DNA from: DATAGF01 sp963813355
GTDB taxonomy: Bacteria; Actinomycetota; Thermoleophilia; Miltoncostaeales; Miltoncostaeaceae
Reading direction: 5' to 3'
Assembly: GCA_963813355.1 (NCBI GenBank)
Contig: CAWEYS010000029.1
Span: forward strand, 1-64,000
Length of the DNA: 64,000 nucleotides
Shown here one piece after another: positions 8,291-16,337 of the stretch (the first letter of the stretch is position 1; each line of letters starts with the position of its first letter). The position numbers and the translations under genes are program-made. A model generated the notes under the pieces. The model saw only the letters and a list, made by a program, of their open reading frames with translations, was not told where the DNA came from and made no database searches.

Positions 8291-8490
8291 CCTCCCCCTC
8301 CTCGTGACCGCGGTTCCGGCGGGAGCGGGCATCATCGCGTACGGACGCGGCGGAGCGGGCTCGAGGGTTCGTACATCGGGTCTCTGGTCGGTGCGACGTC
8401 CCGAGAAGCCAGGGCCACCACAGCGGCGGCGCCGCCTCGGGAGGATGCTCCGGCCAGCCCGATCCCTAACGCCCGTTTCATCGGGCAGGC

Positions 8491-8530
8491 CGTGGTCGTC
8501 GCCGTGAGCATGTCGAGGAAAGACGCCATC
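8491..8530 (+). repeat. Dispersed repeat, copy C
   Basis: CGTGGTCGTCG at 8491-8501, AGCATGTC at 8507-8514 and AGACGCCATC at 8521-8530 match copy E (12754-12793) over about 34 of 40 positions. The piece CATGTCGAGGAAAGACGCCA matches copy D with one difference. The surrounding 8291-8589 interval has no recognisable gene. A 72-codon minus frame (8332-8550) crosses the repeat but looks like no known protein. Confidence 0.6.
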
Positions 8531-8589
8531 AAGCCGCGGATCGCCCCCACGCCCGGGCGATCGGCCTGGCCGCCGCGCCCTCGGGGAGG

Positions 8590-9618
8590 TCACCCCACGC
8601 GGTCGGTGCTGAGCGTCACCCTCTGACCGTAGAGGCTCCCTGACGTCGCGCCGGGGAGCTGCCAGGGCGCCGCCGGCCCCGCCAGGAGCGCGCGCGTGAG
8701 GTGATTCCAGGCGATGCGGACGAGGAAGGCCTGCTGACCGGTCGCCTTCGGCCTGCGCGACCGGGCGCAGCGCCCCTTCGCCCCGGCGGCGTCGTCGTTG
8801 CGCAGGCGCACGAGCGTGCGGTTGTAGAAGTTGTGGTTCGCGCCGCGCATCGTGAGGCTCCAGAAGGGCTGCGTCCGGCCGGCGTCGCGTCGCGCGGCCG
8901 CCAGGTAGCCCGCGCCCGTGCGGCCCGTGTCGTCGTCGCACGTGCCGAGCAGCATGGCCGTCGGCACGTCGGGCACCCTCACCGACCGATCGAAGAGGGG
9001 CGCCACGAGCACGATCGCGCCGACGGCCGCCCGGTTCGCGGCGGCCCAGCGGAGCAGGTTCTTCCCGCCCCGGGAGTGCCCGATCAGCCCGATGCGGGTC
9101 GGATCGACGCGCCCCTGCAGTGGCACGGAGAACCGGTTCGGCCCGCCCGCGGATGCGGTCCGGAGGGCGTCGAGGGTCGCGTTGACCACCTCGGCGTAGC
9201 GCCGGTACTCATGGTCCTGGGTCTCCCCGAAGCCGCCGGTGAACGACGCGTTCACGTCGGGGGCGACGGCGACGAAGCCGACCCTGGCGAGCTGACGGAC
9301 CAGGTAGCGCAGGCCCAGGTCGTTGCGCTGCTCCACGCCGAAGCAGGGCCAGTCGCCGAACTCCCCCGGGCAGCCGTCGCCGTGGGAGCCGTGGCCCACG
9401 ACGACGACCGGCGCCGGGCCGCTGCCGGCGGGCACCGCGACGGCCCCCCAGAGGCGGATCGGGATGCGGGCGAACCGGCCCGTGGCGCCGGGCTCGACGA
9501 AGCGCCGTACGCCGAGGTCGTAGTCGGCGGTCGGGACGTCCGGCGCCTGGGCGTCGGCCCGCGGGGCCCCGTGGGCGACGAGCGCGACCGCGGCGACGGC
9601 GATCGTCAGGGCGATCAT
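8590..9618 (-). CDS. Secreted alpha/beta hydrolase (dienelactone hydrolase/lipase-like)
   Basis: 342 residues from the ATG at 9618, which begins a clean signal peptide (MIALTIAVAAVALVAHG, cleavage near ADAQA). A longer frame to 9738 adds a basic tail and is less likely. The core has VVVVGHGSHGDGCPG near residue 75, the nucleophile elbow GLIGHSRGGKN near 180 and a candidate catalytic His in MRGANHNFYNR near 260. Two cysteines (GDGCPG, WPCFG) could form a disulfide outside the cell. It likely cleaves an ester or polymer outside the cell. No neighbour helps to define its substrate. Confidence 0.85.
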   Translation of the reverse strand: MIALTIAVAAVALVAHGAPRADAQAPDVPTADYDLGVRRFVEPGATGRFARIPIRLWGAVAVPAGSGPAPVVVVGHGSHGDGCPGEFGDWPCFGVEQRNDLGLRYLVRQLARVGFVAVAPDVNASFTGGFGETQDHEYRRYAEVVNATLDALRTASAGGPNRFSVPLQGRVDPTRIGLIGHSRGGKNLLRWAAANRAAVGAIVLVAPLFDRSVRVPDVPTAMLLGTCDDDTGRTGAGYLAAARRDAGRTQPFWSLTMRGANHNFYNRTLVRLRNDDAAGAKGRCARSRRPKATGQQAFLVRIAWNHLTRALLAGPAAPWQLPGATSGSLYGQRVTLSTDRVG

Positions 9619-9710
9619 GCGCACGGCTCTCCCACCGTCGCACGCTCCGGCCCGGCGGGACAAGGGGGAGCCGGGTCTCTCTCTCCGCTCCATCACATGG
9701 CGGCAACGGC

Positions 9711-9861
9711 ACCGGCCCGTATGGCCGGACCCGGACAACTACGAGGTCCTCGTGCTGGACGCGGTGCTCCTGCGCATCGAGGCGCGCGGGGCCACTTCTC
9801 CTTCGTCCTTCCGCCCGAGCCGGCCGAGCAGCTCATCCGACTTCTGCGGCCGGCTTCCTGA
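9711..9861 (+). pseudogene. Possible alpha/beta-hydrolase C-terminal scrap
   Basis: DNYEVLVLDAVLLRIEARG in one frame and GHFSFVLPPEPAEQLIRLL in the next, ending at a stop at 9859, read like the last 50 residues of a hydrolase with one frame change near 9785. No upstream part is present because the secreted hydrolase gene starts divergently at 9618. Weak call. Confidence 0.3.
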
Positions 9862-9944
9862 TGCAGTGGGGGCCCAGCCGACGACGAGAGTTCGTCAGCT
9901 GCGCGGCGCGCGGCGCCGCCAGGTCCGGGCGCAGCAAGGGGGCC

Positions 9945-9983
9945 GGTGGACGCGTACGTGGCCATGTCGAGTAAAGACGCCAC
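9945..9983 (+). repeat. Dispersed repeat, copy D
   Basis: CATGTCGAGTAAAGACGCCA at 9963-9982 matches copy C with one difference. The left half (GGTGGACGCGTACGTGGC) is more diverged than in the other copies. The interval 9862-10211 has no other recognisable feature. Confidence 0.55.
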
Positions 9984-10211
9984 TAATGCGCCGGCGGAAC
10001 AACGTTCCTCTGCTCGTCAGGCCTCGTCTGACGAATCGCTGGCCCACGACGCGAGGTACTCGTGAACGGATCGGATGACTGATGAGCCCACGCTCGATGC
10101 CACGCGTTTGATCGAGCTGGCCCGAACATCACCCGTCGCGAAGACGCTGCGCAGGCTGGTCCCCAGCGAAGCGCGCGGTGCGTCGGCAGGCGCTCCGGCA
10201 GACTCTGCAGG

Positions 10212-11031
10212 GTGATCCAGGCCGGGTTCGTCGCGCTCGCGGTTCTCGCCGTGCTCGCGCTGCTGTGGGGATTCCAGCGCCGCCTCATCTATCTGCCGTT
10301 CCCGGCCGCGGTGCCGGCGCCTGCCCAGGTGCTCTCCAGCGCGCGGGAGGTCACGCTCAGAACCTCCGATGGCCTGACGCTGGGCGGGTGGTTCGTCGCG
10401 GCGGGGCAGCCCGACCGTGCCACGGCGGTGCTGGTGGCCAACGGCAACGCCGGCAACCGCTCGCTGCGGGCCCCGCTCGCGCGCGCGCTGGCCAGACGGG
10501 GCTTCGCCGTGCTGCTCTTCGACTACCGCGGCTACGGCGGCAATCCGGGCAGGCCAAGCGAGGAGGGCCTCGCGCGTGACGTTCGCGCCGCGCGCCGGTT
10601 CCTCGTCGAGGTCGCCGGCGTTCCGTCCGACCGCCTCCTCTACTACGGGGAGAGCTTGGGCGCGGCGGTGGTGGCCGAGTTGGCGACCGAGCACGCGCCG
10701 GCCGGGCTGGCGCTCCGCTCGCCGTTTACCGATCTCGCCGCGGTCGGGCGCATCCACTACCCGTTCCTGCCCGTCAGGACGCTGCTTCGCGACCGCTACC
10801 GGCTCGTCGAGCACCTGGCGCGGGTGAAGGTGCCCACCACGGTGGTGTACGGCTCCGCAGGACTCGATCGTGCCGCCGGCGCAGAGCCGCGCCGTCGCCG
10901 AAGCCGCGCGCGGTCCCACGCGCGTGGTCCAGATCCAGGGTGCGGACCACAACGACCGCGCTCTGCTCGACGGCGAGAGGCTGATCGCAGCGATCGTGGA
11001 ACTCGCCGATCGGGTCGGCGCCCGCGAATGA
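10212..11031 (+). CDS. Membrane-anchored alpha/beta hydrolase (ABHD13/Bem46-like), frameshifted
   Basis: Starts at GTG 10212 with a single membrane segment (residues 3-20, VALAVLAVLALLWGF) followed by the Bem46-type start FQRRLIYLPFP. The nucleophile elbow is LLYYGESLGAAV near residue 150. After TTVVYGSA (about 10857) the frame must change by one base to give DSIVPPAQSRAVAEAARG, with the catalytic Asp, and QGADHNDRALL, with the catalytic His, ending at a TGA at 11029-11031. The length is 820 bases, one more than a multiple of three, which fits a single inserted base. It is either a very recent pseudogene or a sequence error. Elsewhere in the window, similar one-base breaks hit essential genes. 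Confidence 0.75.
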
Positions 11032-11263
11032 GCGGGGTGGCGAAACGGGCCGGCGCGGACCCGGTGCACGTTTTGGGCTATCGCCGTCACCTGAGCCCAC
11101 CGGGCCGACGGCCGGCTCGCAAGCGCACGCGCGCCCTTCGCGGCCTGTAGCCCACAATCAGCGCTGTCGCGGTAGGAGGCTACCTCCGCTACCCAGCTTC
11201 TCGCCGAGGGTCCGCGCCTGTCCATGCGAGGCGGTAGCGAGCTCAGGTTGGATCCAGGTTGCT

Positions 11264-11332
11264 CCTTTCGCGTGAAAGGCGGCGTCGCACCGAAGCCTCA
11301 CGAGACGCTCGAAATGGACGAACTTCGAGCGT
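11264..11332. repeat. Two small hairpins in a gene-free interval
   Basis: CCTTTC-GCGT-GAAAGG (11264-11279) is a perfect six-base-pair hairpin. ACGCTCGAA (11305-11313) pairs perfectly with TTCGAGCGT (11324-11332) around a ten-base loop. Neither is followed by a T-run longer than three. They may be terminator-like ends for the hydrolase gene or protein-binding sites. The rest of 11032-11498 shows nothing. Confidence 0.4.
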
Positions 11333-11498
11333 TTCGACCGAGGATCGGCTCGCGCTCGCTTCCGTCGGTGATTGCGGAAGCGTGGGCATCGTCGCCGGGA
11401 CGGCCAGTGCTCGTCATTGCGACAGTGATCTGAGCGCCTGCCGAGACTGCCGCGACCACGCGAATCGGCGAGGAGGTTTCGAGTCGCTGGATAAGGGG

Positions 11499-11789
11499 CT
11501 AGGGCGCAATCACAATGTAGGAAAGGCCTGTCCGAGGTTCAGCCATCCAAGGTGCGACCGTCTCTCGCCACGTCAAATAGTGCTGCGTCTGCCTATGAGC
11601 TGCCGCGCCGGCCTCGCTTGCATAGGCTTCGTACAGCATGAATCTGCTCGGATCATTCGGCTCCTGCAGGACATCAAAGCGCAAGTTCTGAGGCTCTTCT
11701 ATCGAGGCTTCGTGGTTGATTCTGGTGGCTTTGATAAAGTCCTCAATGTGTTCGGCCCTAACAAACACATGAACGCAAGTGACGACCAT
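11499..11789 (-). CDS. Antibiotic-biosynthesis-monooxygenase (ABM) fold protein, LsrG-like
   Basis: 96 residues, full length for the family. The pattern HIEDFIKATRINHEASIEEPQNLRFDVLQ (here split by normal family spacing), SRFMLYEAYASEAGAAAHRQTQHY and a final WMAEPRTG closely follows E. coli LsrG, which isomerises phosphorylated autoinducer-2. Many ABM proteins instead oxidise quinols or degrade haem. No lsr genes are nearby, so a signalling role is not supported. The gene and its flanks (about 11490-11820) are visibly lower in GC than everything around them, which suggests recent acquisition. The neighbouring hydrolase is divergent. Confidence 0.85.
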   Translation of the reverse strand: MVVTCVHVFVRAEHIEDFIKATRINHEASIEEPQNLRFDVLQEPNDPSRFMLYEAYASEAGAAAHRQTQHYLTWRETVAPWMAEPRTGLSYIVIAP

Positions 11790-11876
11790 TGAACTACTCT
11801 CCAGGTTTCGTTCTGCGGTCTAATTGCAGGGAATGCTTGCTGTGGGCGAGGTCGGGGGCGCGCGGCACTCGACAAC

Positions 11877-11898
11877 CGTAACCTGTAACGCCGTTACG
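11877..11898. promoter_or_regulatory. Candidate repressor operator
   Basis: GTAAC-GCC-GTTAC (11885-11897) is a perfect palindrome and is preceded by a further GTAAC at 11878-11882. It lies 24 bases before the start codon of the hydrolase at 11922 and between divergent genes. The spacing and symmetry resemble TetR- or PadR-type operators. No regulator gene is adjacent. Confidence 0.45.
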
Positions 11899-11921
11899 TC
11901 TTCCGGTCCCGAGGAGGACCC

Positions 11922-12617
11922 TTGCCGACGTTGATCTTCGTGCACGGCGCGTGCGTCCGCGACGCGCCCTGGTGGTGGAGCCGGATGACCGAACCCCTCG
12001 CAGGCCACGGAGTCGCCAGCGTCGCGGTGCCGATGCCCAGCTGCGGCGAGACCGGGGACGCCCTCGGCGATCTCTACGCCGATGTAGAGGCAGCCCGGCA
12101 GGCGATCGCCGAGGCGCAGGCGCCCGTCGTGCTCTGCGGGCACTCCTACGGCGGCATGGTCATCACCCAGGCCGGGGCCGATCAGCGCGTCGCCCAGCTG
12201 CTCTACGTGACCTCGATGATGCCCGAGCCCGGGCAGTCGCTGGTTGATCTCGCTGGCTCCCAGCCCACGCCATGGATGGATCGAGGCGACGACGGCACCG
12301 TCGGCGTCCACGCAGACATCGTCCGCGAGCTGTTCCTCCAAGACTGCGACGAGGCCACCGCCCAGCAGGCCCTGGTCCGCCTCACGCGTCAGTCCGCGAT
12401 GCCCTTTGCCCAGCCACCCCTGCACATCGCCTGGCAGCACAAGCCCTCGACGTACTTCGTGTGCACCGAGGACCTCGCCATCCCTGCCGAGCTGCAGCGA
12501 CAACGCGCCAGCGCCAGCGCCCGACTGATCGACTTCCCCTCAGGCCACCACCCGTTCCTGTCCCAGCCCGAGGCCTTCGCCCACAGCATCGCCTCTGAGA
12601 TCGACTCGGTGGCCTAA
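11922..12617 (+). CDS. Alpha/beta hydrolase (EstC/salicylate-esterase-like)
   Basis: 231 residues from a TTG at 11922, chosen because a GAGGAGG ribosome site ends five bases before it and no ATG/GTG fits. Landmarks: TLIFVHGACVRDAPWWW near residue 3 (oxyanion-hole HG), nucleophile elbow VVLCGHSYGGMV near 70, and catalytic His in FPSGHHPFLSQPEAFA near 210. This short lidless type includes plant methylesterase-like and bacterial EstC-like hydrolases acting on small esters. A palindromic operator just upstream suggests ligand-controlled expression. Confidence 0.85.
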   Translation: MPTLIFVHGACVRDAPWWWSRMTEPLAGHGVASVAVPMPSCGETGDALGDLYADVEAARQAIAEAQAPVVLCGHSYGGMVITQAGADQRVAQLLYVTSMMPEPGQSLVDLAGSQPTPWMDRGDDGTVGVHADIVRELFLQDCDEATAQQALVRLTRQSAMPFAQPPLHIAWQHKPSTYFVCTEDLAIPAELQRQRASASARLIDFPSGHHPFLSQPEAFAHSIASEIDSVA

Positions 12618-12724
12618 ACCACACCGAGGTGCAGGTCCGCAACGGCTCCTACCTGTTCGCCGCCTGGGGAATCCCGGACAGCACCATCCCTGAGCGTCCT
12701 GTAGTGCGCCGCTTCATCGACTGA
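12618..12724 (+). pseudogene. Possible C-terminal gene scrap
   Basis: An open reading with normal-looking composition, TEVQVRNGSYLFAAWGIPD and ending PERPVVRRFID at a TGA (12722-12724), directly follows the hydrolase. It has no start and no recognised family. It may be the end of a truncated gene abutting repeat copy E. Confidence 0.3.
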
Positions 12725-12753
12725 GAGCCGGCGAGGCCGGTTCCTTCCACACC

Positions 12754-12922
12754 CGTGGTCGTCGTGGTCAACATGTCAGCTTCAGACGCCATCGGCGCCC
12801 TGGCGGCGCTGCCGACTTGCTGGGCAGCGCCAGATCCTCGTTCCGGTGATCCGGCCGCGCGGGCCATGCGAGCAGGGTCCGAGCGCCACGGGACCATACG
12901 GTCCACGAGCCCCTCAACCCGG
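12754..12922 (+). repeat. Dispersed repeat, copy E (longest copy, two blocks)
   Basis: Block 1 (12754-12866) contains the CGTGGTCGTCGTGGTCAACA core with CATGTC and AGACGCCATC, and extends to match window positions 1-100. Block 2 (12881-12922, GAGCGCCACGGG through CTCAACCCGG) matches 14496-14536 at about 80 percent. No reading frame crosses it convincingly. Downstream at 12949-12976 a short direct duplication of TGGTGCGGGAT occurs. The whole 12725-13167 stretch has no gene. Confidence 0.6.
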
Positions 12923-13167
12923 CAGGCCGTTTCCGGCCGATCGCGCTCGTGGTGCGGGATCCCGCTGCTGGTGCGGGATTCCGGCCGACCGGCCGAAATG
13001 GCTGGGGAGGGCTGAAAGGGGCTCAGGTGGGAGTTGCCGGCCTTGCTCGCCTCCTGACCAACCCCGATGATCTCCATCACGCGCTGAGGCTCACGCGCTC
13101 GGAACTACACCACTCCATGGGGCACGGCCTGCTCTGCCCGGGGAGCGTCGCGGCCCGGCGGGCCCGA

Positions 13168-13220
13168 GGGGGTCAGTTTTCGACCGACGAAGGGGGCTCA
13201 GTTTTCGACCGTCGTTGACA
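13168..13220. mobile_element. Orphan IS21-family-type terminal repeat
   Basis: GGGTCAGTTTTCGACC (about 13169-13184) and GGCTCAGTTTTCGACC (13195-13210) are tandem copies about 26 bases apart, followed by the end signature GTCGTTGACA (13211-13220). IS21-family ends characteristically carry multiple copies of this kind of repeat and finish in TGACA or similar. No istA or istB gene and no second end were found, so this is a scar. By orientation, the element body would have lain to the left. Confidence 0.6.
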
Positions 13221-13393
13221 ACTCGTGGAAATGGCATGCGGTCGCCGGCGTCGAGCTGGCCGGGGTCGGGGTCGAAGGGATCACCCAGCGGCCCGAGACG
13301 GTCTGCAGGTACGGGCCGGGCCCGGGCGGGGCGCGGTGGGGGCCGTCCATCCTTCGGCGACGATATGCCCCTGGGCGGGTGCGAGGATGGGGC

Positions 13394-14146
13394 ATGGCCT
13401 CCGCCCGCCGCGTCGCGCTCGTGACCGGCAGCTCCCGTGGCCTGGGCGCGGCGATCGCCCGCCGGCTCGGTGCCGACGGGATGGCCGTGGCGGTCAACGA
13501 CGTCCACGGAGGTGAGCGGGCCGAGGCCGTGGCCGAGGCCATCCGCCGGGCGCGCGGCGTCGCCGGGGCCTTCGGCGCAGACGTGACCGACGAGGACCAG
13601 GTGGCGCGGCTCGTGAGCGCCGTCGGCGCGACGCTCGGGCTGGTTGACGTGCTGGTGCTGAACGCCACCGGCCCGCAGCCCGAGGCACCGGTCGCCGACG
13701 TGTCGTGGGAGGACCACCTCGACCAGTTGGCCTTCTTCGTGAAGAGCCCGGTGCTGCTGCTTCGCGCGGTGCTGCCGGGGATGCGCGAGCGCGGGTTCGG
13801 CCGCATCGTCCAGATCGACTCGGAGGTGGCCGACCTCCCGCCGCCCGGCCGCTCCGCGTACGCGGCGGCGAAGAGCGCGCAGGTCGGCCTCACGCGCGCC
13901 TGGGCGCGCGAGCTCGCCCCCTCGGGGATCACCGTGAACGCCGTGTCGCCCGGCTTCATCCCCGTGGAGCGCCACGCGGACGTCAACGCCGCCGTCCGCC
14001 GGGACTACGTCGCGAGCGTCCCCGCCGGCCGGATGGGGACCCCCGAGGAGCTCGCCCACGCGGTGAGCTTCTTCGCCTCCGAGGACGCCGGCTTCGTCAC
14101 GGGCCAGCACCTCGTGGTCAACGGCGGGCGGAGCCTCGGCCGCTGA
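13394..14146 (+). CDS. Short-chain dehydrogenase/reductase (FabG-like)
   Basis: 250 residues from the ATG at 13394. An in-frame GTG five codons earlier is less likely. Cofactor motif TGSSRGLG at residues 11-18, NATG in place of the usual NNAG near 90, catalytic Ser in QIDSEVAD near 140, and YAAAK near 155, with the closing VTGQHLVVNGG. It is a complete classical SDR. The mild NATG variant is tolerated in many family members. It would reduce a keto group or oxidise an alcohol with NAD(P). It stands alone in a region of remnants, so its substrate is unknown. Confidence 0.88.
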   Translation: MASARRVALVTGSSRGLGAAIARRLGADGMAVAVNDVHGGERAEAVAEAIRRARGVAGAFGADVTDEDQVARLVSAVGATLGLVDVLVLNATGPQPEAPVADVSWEDHLDQLAFFVKSPVLLLRAVLPGMRERGFGRIVQIDSEVADLPPPGRSAYAAAKSAQVGLTRAWARELAPSGITVNAVSPGFIPVERHADVNAAVRRDYVASVPAGRMGTPEELAHAVSFFASEDAGFVTGQHLVVNGGRSLGR

Positions 14147-14200
14147 GGCCGCCGATGCCGCAGAATGGGGGACACCCGCGCACCGGTCGACGAGGAGAGG

Positions 14201-14366
14201 CGGATGCAGAAGCACGTGTTCGACATGCCTCCTACAAGCAGTACAAGGACAACCGGGCATCACCGAGTACCTCGAGGTCCCCGGCCGCGGCCACTCCCTG
14301 ACCATCGACAGCGGCTGGCGCGAGGTCTGCGACACCGCACTCGCGTTCGTGAGGCGCTTCGTTTAG
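14201..14366 (+). pseudogene. Alpha/beta hydrolase, C-terminal remnant
   Basis: After frame correction near 14226 and 14262 the DNA reads SYKQYKDN, then ITEYLEVPGRGHSLTIDSGW and REVCDTALAFVRRF, ending at TAG 14364-14366. This is the final 50 residues of an alpha/beta hydrolase, with the catalytic His in GRGHS. The nucleophile half is absent because the intact SDR gene occupies the DNA upstream. It is a true fragment rather than a simple frameshift. Confidence 0.6.
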
Positions 14367-14446
14367 CCCGCCCGGCCTGTTCGACCACGTCCCGAACGAG
14401 CCGGCGGAGTCGCCTGACAACCGCCCCGGCAGGGAACCTCCAAGCA

Positions 14447-14485
14447 CGCGCGGGAGGATTCGAAACCTGCGACCTCTGGCTCCGG
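14447..14485 (-). tRNA. tRNA-Arg(CCG)-like 3' remnant
   Basis: Read on the minus strand, CTCCGGA (anticodon loop, CCG) is followed by GCCAG, then AGGTCGCAGG, TTTCGAA and TCCTCCCGCGCG. This is the order of anticodon 3' stem, variable region and T-arm of an arginine tRNA. The 5' anticodon stem does not pair (CGCAC instead of CTGGC), the T-loop has an extra T, and no acceptor 5' half is present. It cannot be functional. It may be an attachment-site scar. Confidence 0.45.
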
Positions 14486-14495
14486 AGTGCGGGGT

Positions 14496-14536
14496 CTGAG
14501 CGCCACGGGCCATACAGTCACCGAGACCCTCAACTC
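14496..14536 (+). repeat. Second copy of repeat block 2
   Basis: GAGCGCCACGGGCCATAC through CCTCAACTCGG matches 12881-12922 with a handful of differences. It directly adjoins the tRNA-Arg remnant. Confidence 0.5.
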
Positions 14537-15064
14537 GGACCGGAGGTTGCCCGAGGCGTCCGACCCGCATGAACAGGGAGTCAAGTCCCCTCACGTGGTG
14601 GACTTCCCGGCGCCGGCCAGCACTCCCTCAGAGCTGGCGGGTCGGCGCCGGCGGGCCCGGAGGGCCGTGGTCGTCGGAGTCGGAAGGACCACGAAGTGGG
14701 TCAAGGCGCCGAACGACCATCCCCAGGGCAGCCGCGACGCCTCGCGCACGGGCCACCGGGCCTTCGACGACAACCGCGCGACCGTCGTCGCGACGCTCAC
14801 CCGCACCACGCCAGCAGCAGGCCACCACGCGAGGCCCGGGCTGGCATCTCGAGACGCCCGGTGCTCGTCCGCAGCGGGCGTCTCGTAGGCGTTGGCGGAC
14901 ACGACCGCATCCAGGCGAAAGGAGCCGCGGGCGGCGCTGCGGCGGAGTGCGACTCATGGCGACCGGCGGCCGGGTGGTCTGTCGATCGCCGCGATCGGGT
15001 CGCTTGAGCTGATGCGGTGTGAGGGGAGGATGCGGCTCTAGAGGCTGACCGGAGGGCTGCGGCG
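14537..15064. other. Gene-free stretch before the hydrolase at 15065
   Basis: No convincing gene. A 103-codon minus frame (14591-14902) has a hydrophobic middle but matches nothing I recognise and is probably chance. GGAGG at 15051-15055 is the ribosome site for the next gene, nine bases before its ATG. Confidence 0.4.
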
Positions 15065-15874
15065 ATGCCCAGAGTGACTGTCAACGGGACGAGCTGTATC
15101 TACGAGATCCGGGGTGCAGGGCCGCCGGTGCTGTTGATCATGGGAGCGACGGGAGATGGCGGCGACTTCGACGCGCTGGCGGACGTGCTGGCCGACGAGT
15201 TCACGCTCGTCAGCTATGACCGGCGCGGCAACGGGCGCAGTCCCACTCCGGACGGCTGGGAGACGACCTCGCCGGAGGAACAGGCCGATGATGCGGCGGG
15301 CCTGTTGGATGCGCTCGGGACCGGGCCTGCGGCGGTGTTCGGCACGAGCAGCGGCGGTGTCTTTGCGCTGTGTCTGATGGTTCGTTATCCGGGATCGGTG
15401 CGCGGGGCGATTCTGCACGAGCCGGGCTTGTATGCCCTGGTTGACGACTTCGACGCCGTTCGAGCCCCGTTGAGGACGGTGGTTCAGAAGGCAATGGCGG
15501 CCGGTGGGCCGCCTGCTGCCGTGGAGCGCTTGTGGTGCTACGTGGCCGGCGACGACGGCTGGGGCCGGCTATCGCCGGCGCTTCGCGAGCGCCTGCGCGC
15601 CACCGCCGGCACGTTGTTCGAGGTCGAGCTTGGGACGTACGAGCTGTACCTCCCCAGCCAGCAGGCGCTGGCCGCGCTGTCCGCGCCCGTGCGCCTGCTC
15701 ATCAGCGAAGACGGCCTGCCCTTCTCCCCCGAGATCACCGGTCGGCTCGGCCAGCGGCTGGGCGTGGATGTCACCACCTTCCCGGGCACGCACGCGGCAT
15801 ACCACGACCATCCTCGGGAACTCGCGGAGTTCATCCGGCCGTTCCTTCGTGAGGTCAGCGGGGTGCGGGCCTGA
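15065..15874 (+). CDS. Alpha/beta hydrolase
   Basis: 269 residues, ATG with a GGAGG nine bases upstream. Oxyanion region VLLIMGATGDGGDF near 22, YDRRGNGRS near 58, nucleophile elbow FGTSSGGVFAL near 97 and catalytic His in GTHAAYHDHPREL near 240. Complete. The GTSSGG elbow and short cap are common in actinobacterial hydrolases that lack a defined substrate. It is the fourth intact or nearly intact hydrolase of this fold in the accessory region. Confidence 0.88.
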   Translation: MPRVTVNGTSCIYEIRGAGPPVLLIMGATGDGGDFDALADVLADEFTLVSYDRRGNGRSPTPDGWETTSPEEQADDAAGLLDALGTGPAAVFGTSSGGVFALCLMVRYPGSVRGAILHEPGLYALVDDFDAVRAPLRTVVQKAMAAGGPPAAVERLWCYVAGDDGWGRLSPALRERLRATAGTLFEVELGTYELYLPSQQALAALSAPVRLLISEDGLPFSPEITGRLGQRLGVDVTTFPGTHAAYHDHPRELAEFIRPFLREVSGVRA

Positions 15875-16337
15875 CGCGTTGTTGCCGCGCCGGGGCTGCG
15901 CTGTCGGCAAGGACGACCAACAGAAGCGCCACTCGGCCAAACCCGTCGCATCCGATGCTTAGGCACGACGTTCGACTCGTGCGAGCTTGCCATCGGACGG
16001 AGCCTCGAGCACCGTCGCTCTCGCAACGAGGCAGAAGCAGTAGCCCGCCTCGCCGCACGCCGACTATCGCCTTGGACGAGACGCGGTCGTCTGCGCCGCC
16101 GCCGAACCTTCACCTGCTCTTCGGGCGGAGCGAGCGTGTCCGCCCAAGGCGTGTGCAACTTGCGAGCCAGACCACTTAGATTGAGCCGGTGCTTGAGCGA
16201 CCCGGCCGATCGGCACTCGCACTCGCGCCTTCACAGTGACCCCCCACCCCCGCCCGCTTCTGCGGCCGCTCACTTTCCGATGGCGGTTCGGACGACGCTG
16301 AAGGGGCTGCTTTGCAGGGAGAACGTCGCTTACCTAC
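15875..16337. other. Gene-free stretch upstream of the tRNA-Ser remnant
   Basis: No gene, long hairpin or repeat copy was found. Open frames here are short and arginine-rich. Near 16305-16320 the DNA contains GCTGCTTTGCAGG, which resembles the anticodon arm of tRNA-Ala(TGC). The rest of that tRNA is absent, so this may be coincidence. Confidence 0.35.

Noticed and set aside
8332..8550. 72-codon minus frame crossing repeat copy C
   Set aside because: The readable part is the repeat itself. Similar starts in other copies lead to unrelated sequence, so it is not a conserved small protein.
11224..11433. 69-codon plus frame
   Set aside because: Crosses two hairpins, lacks a ribosome site and has no protein-like pattern.
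14591..14902. 103-codon minus frame as a membrane protein
   Set aside because: No family resemblance, no ribosome site and arginine-rich ends; it looks like chance coding in a remnant-filled gap.
16305..16320. tRNA-Ala(TGC) anticodon-arm-like sequence
   Set aside because: Only about a dozen bases match and neither acceptor nor T-arm is present.
16312..16337. 5' half of a complete tRNA-Ser
   Set aside because: The bases do not give a GGAGGGG acceptor strand or a pairing D-arm with the good 3' half, so I call only a 3' portion.
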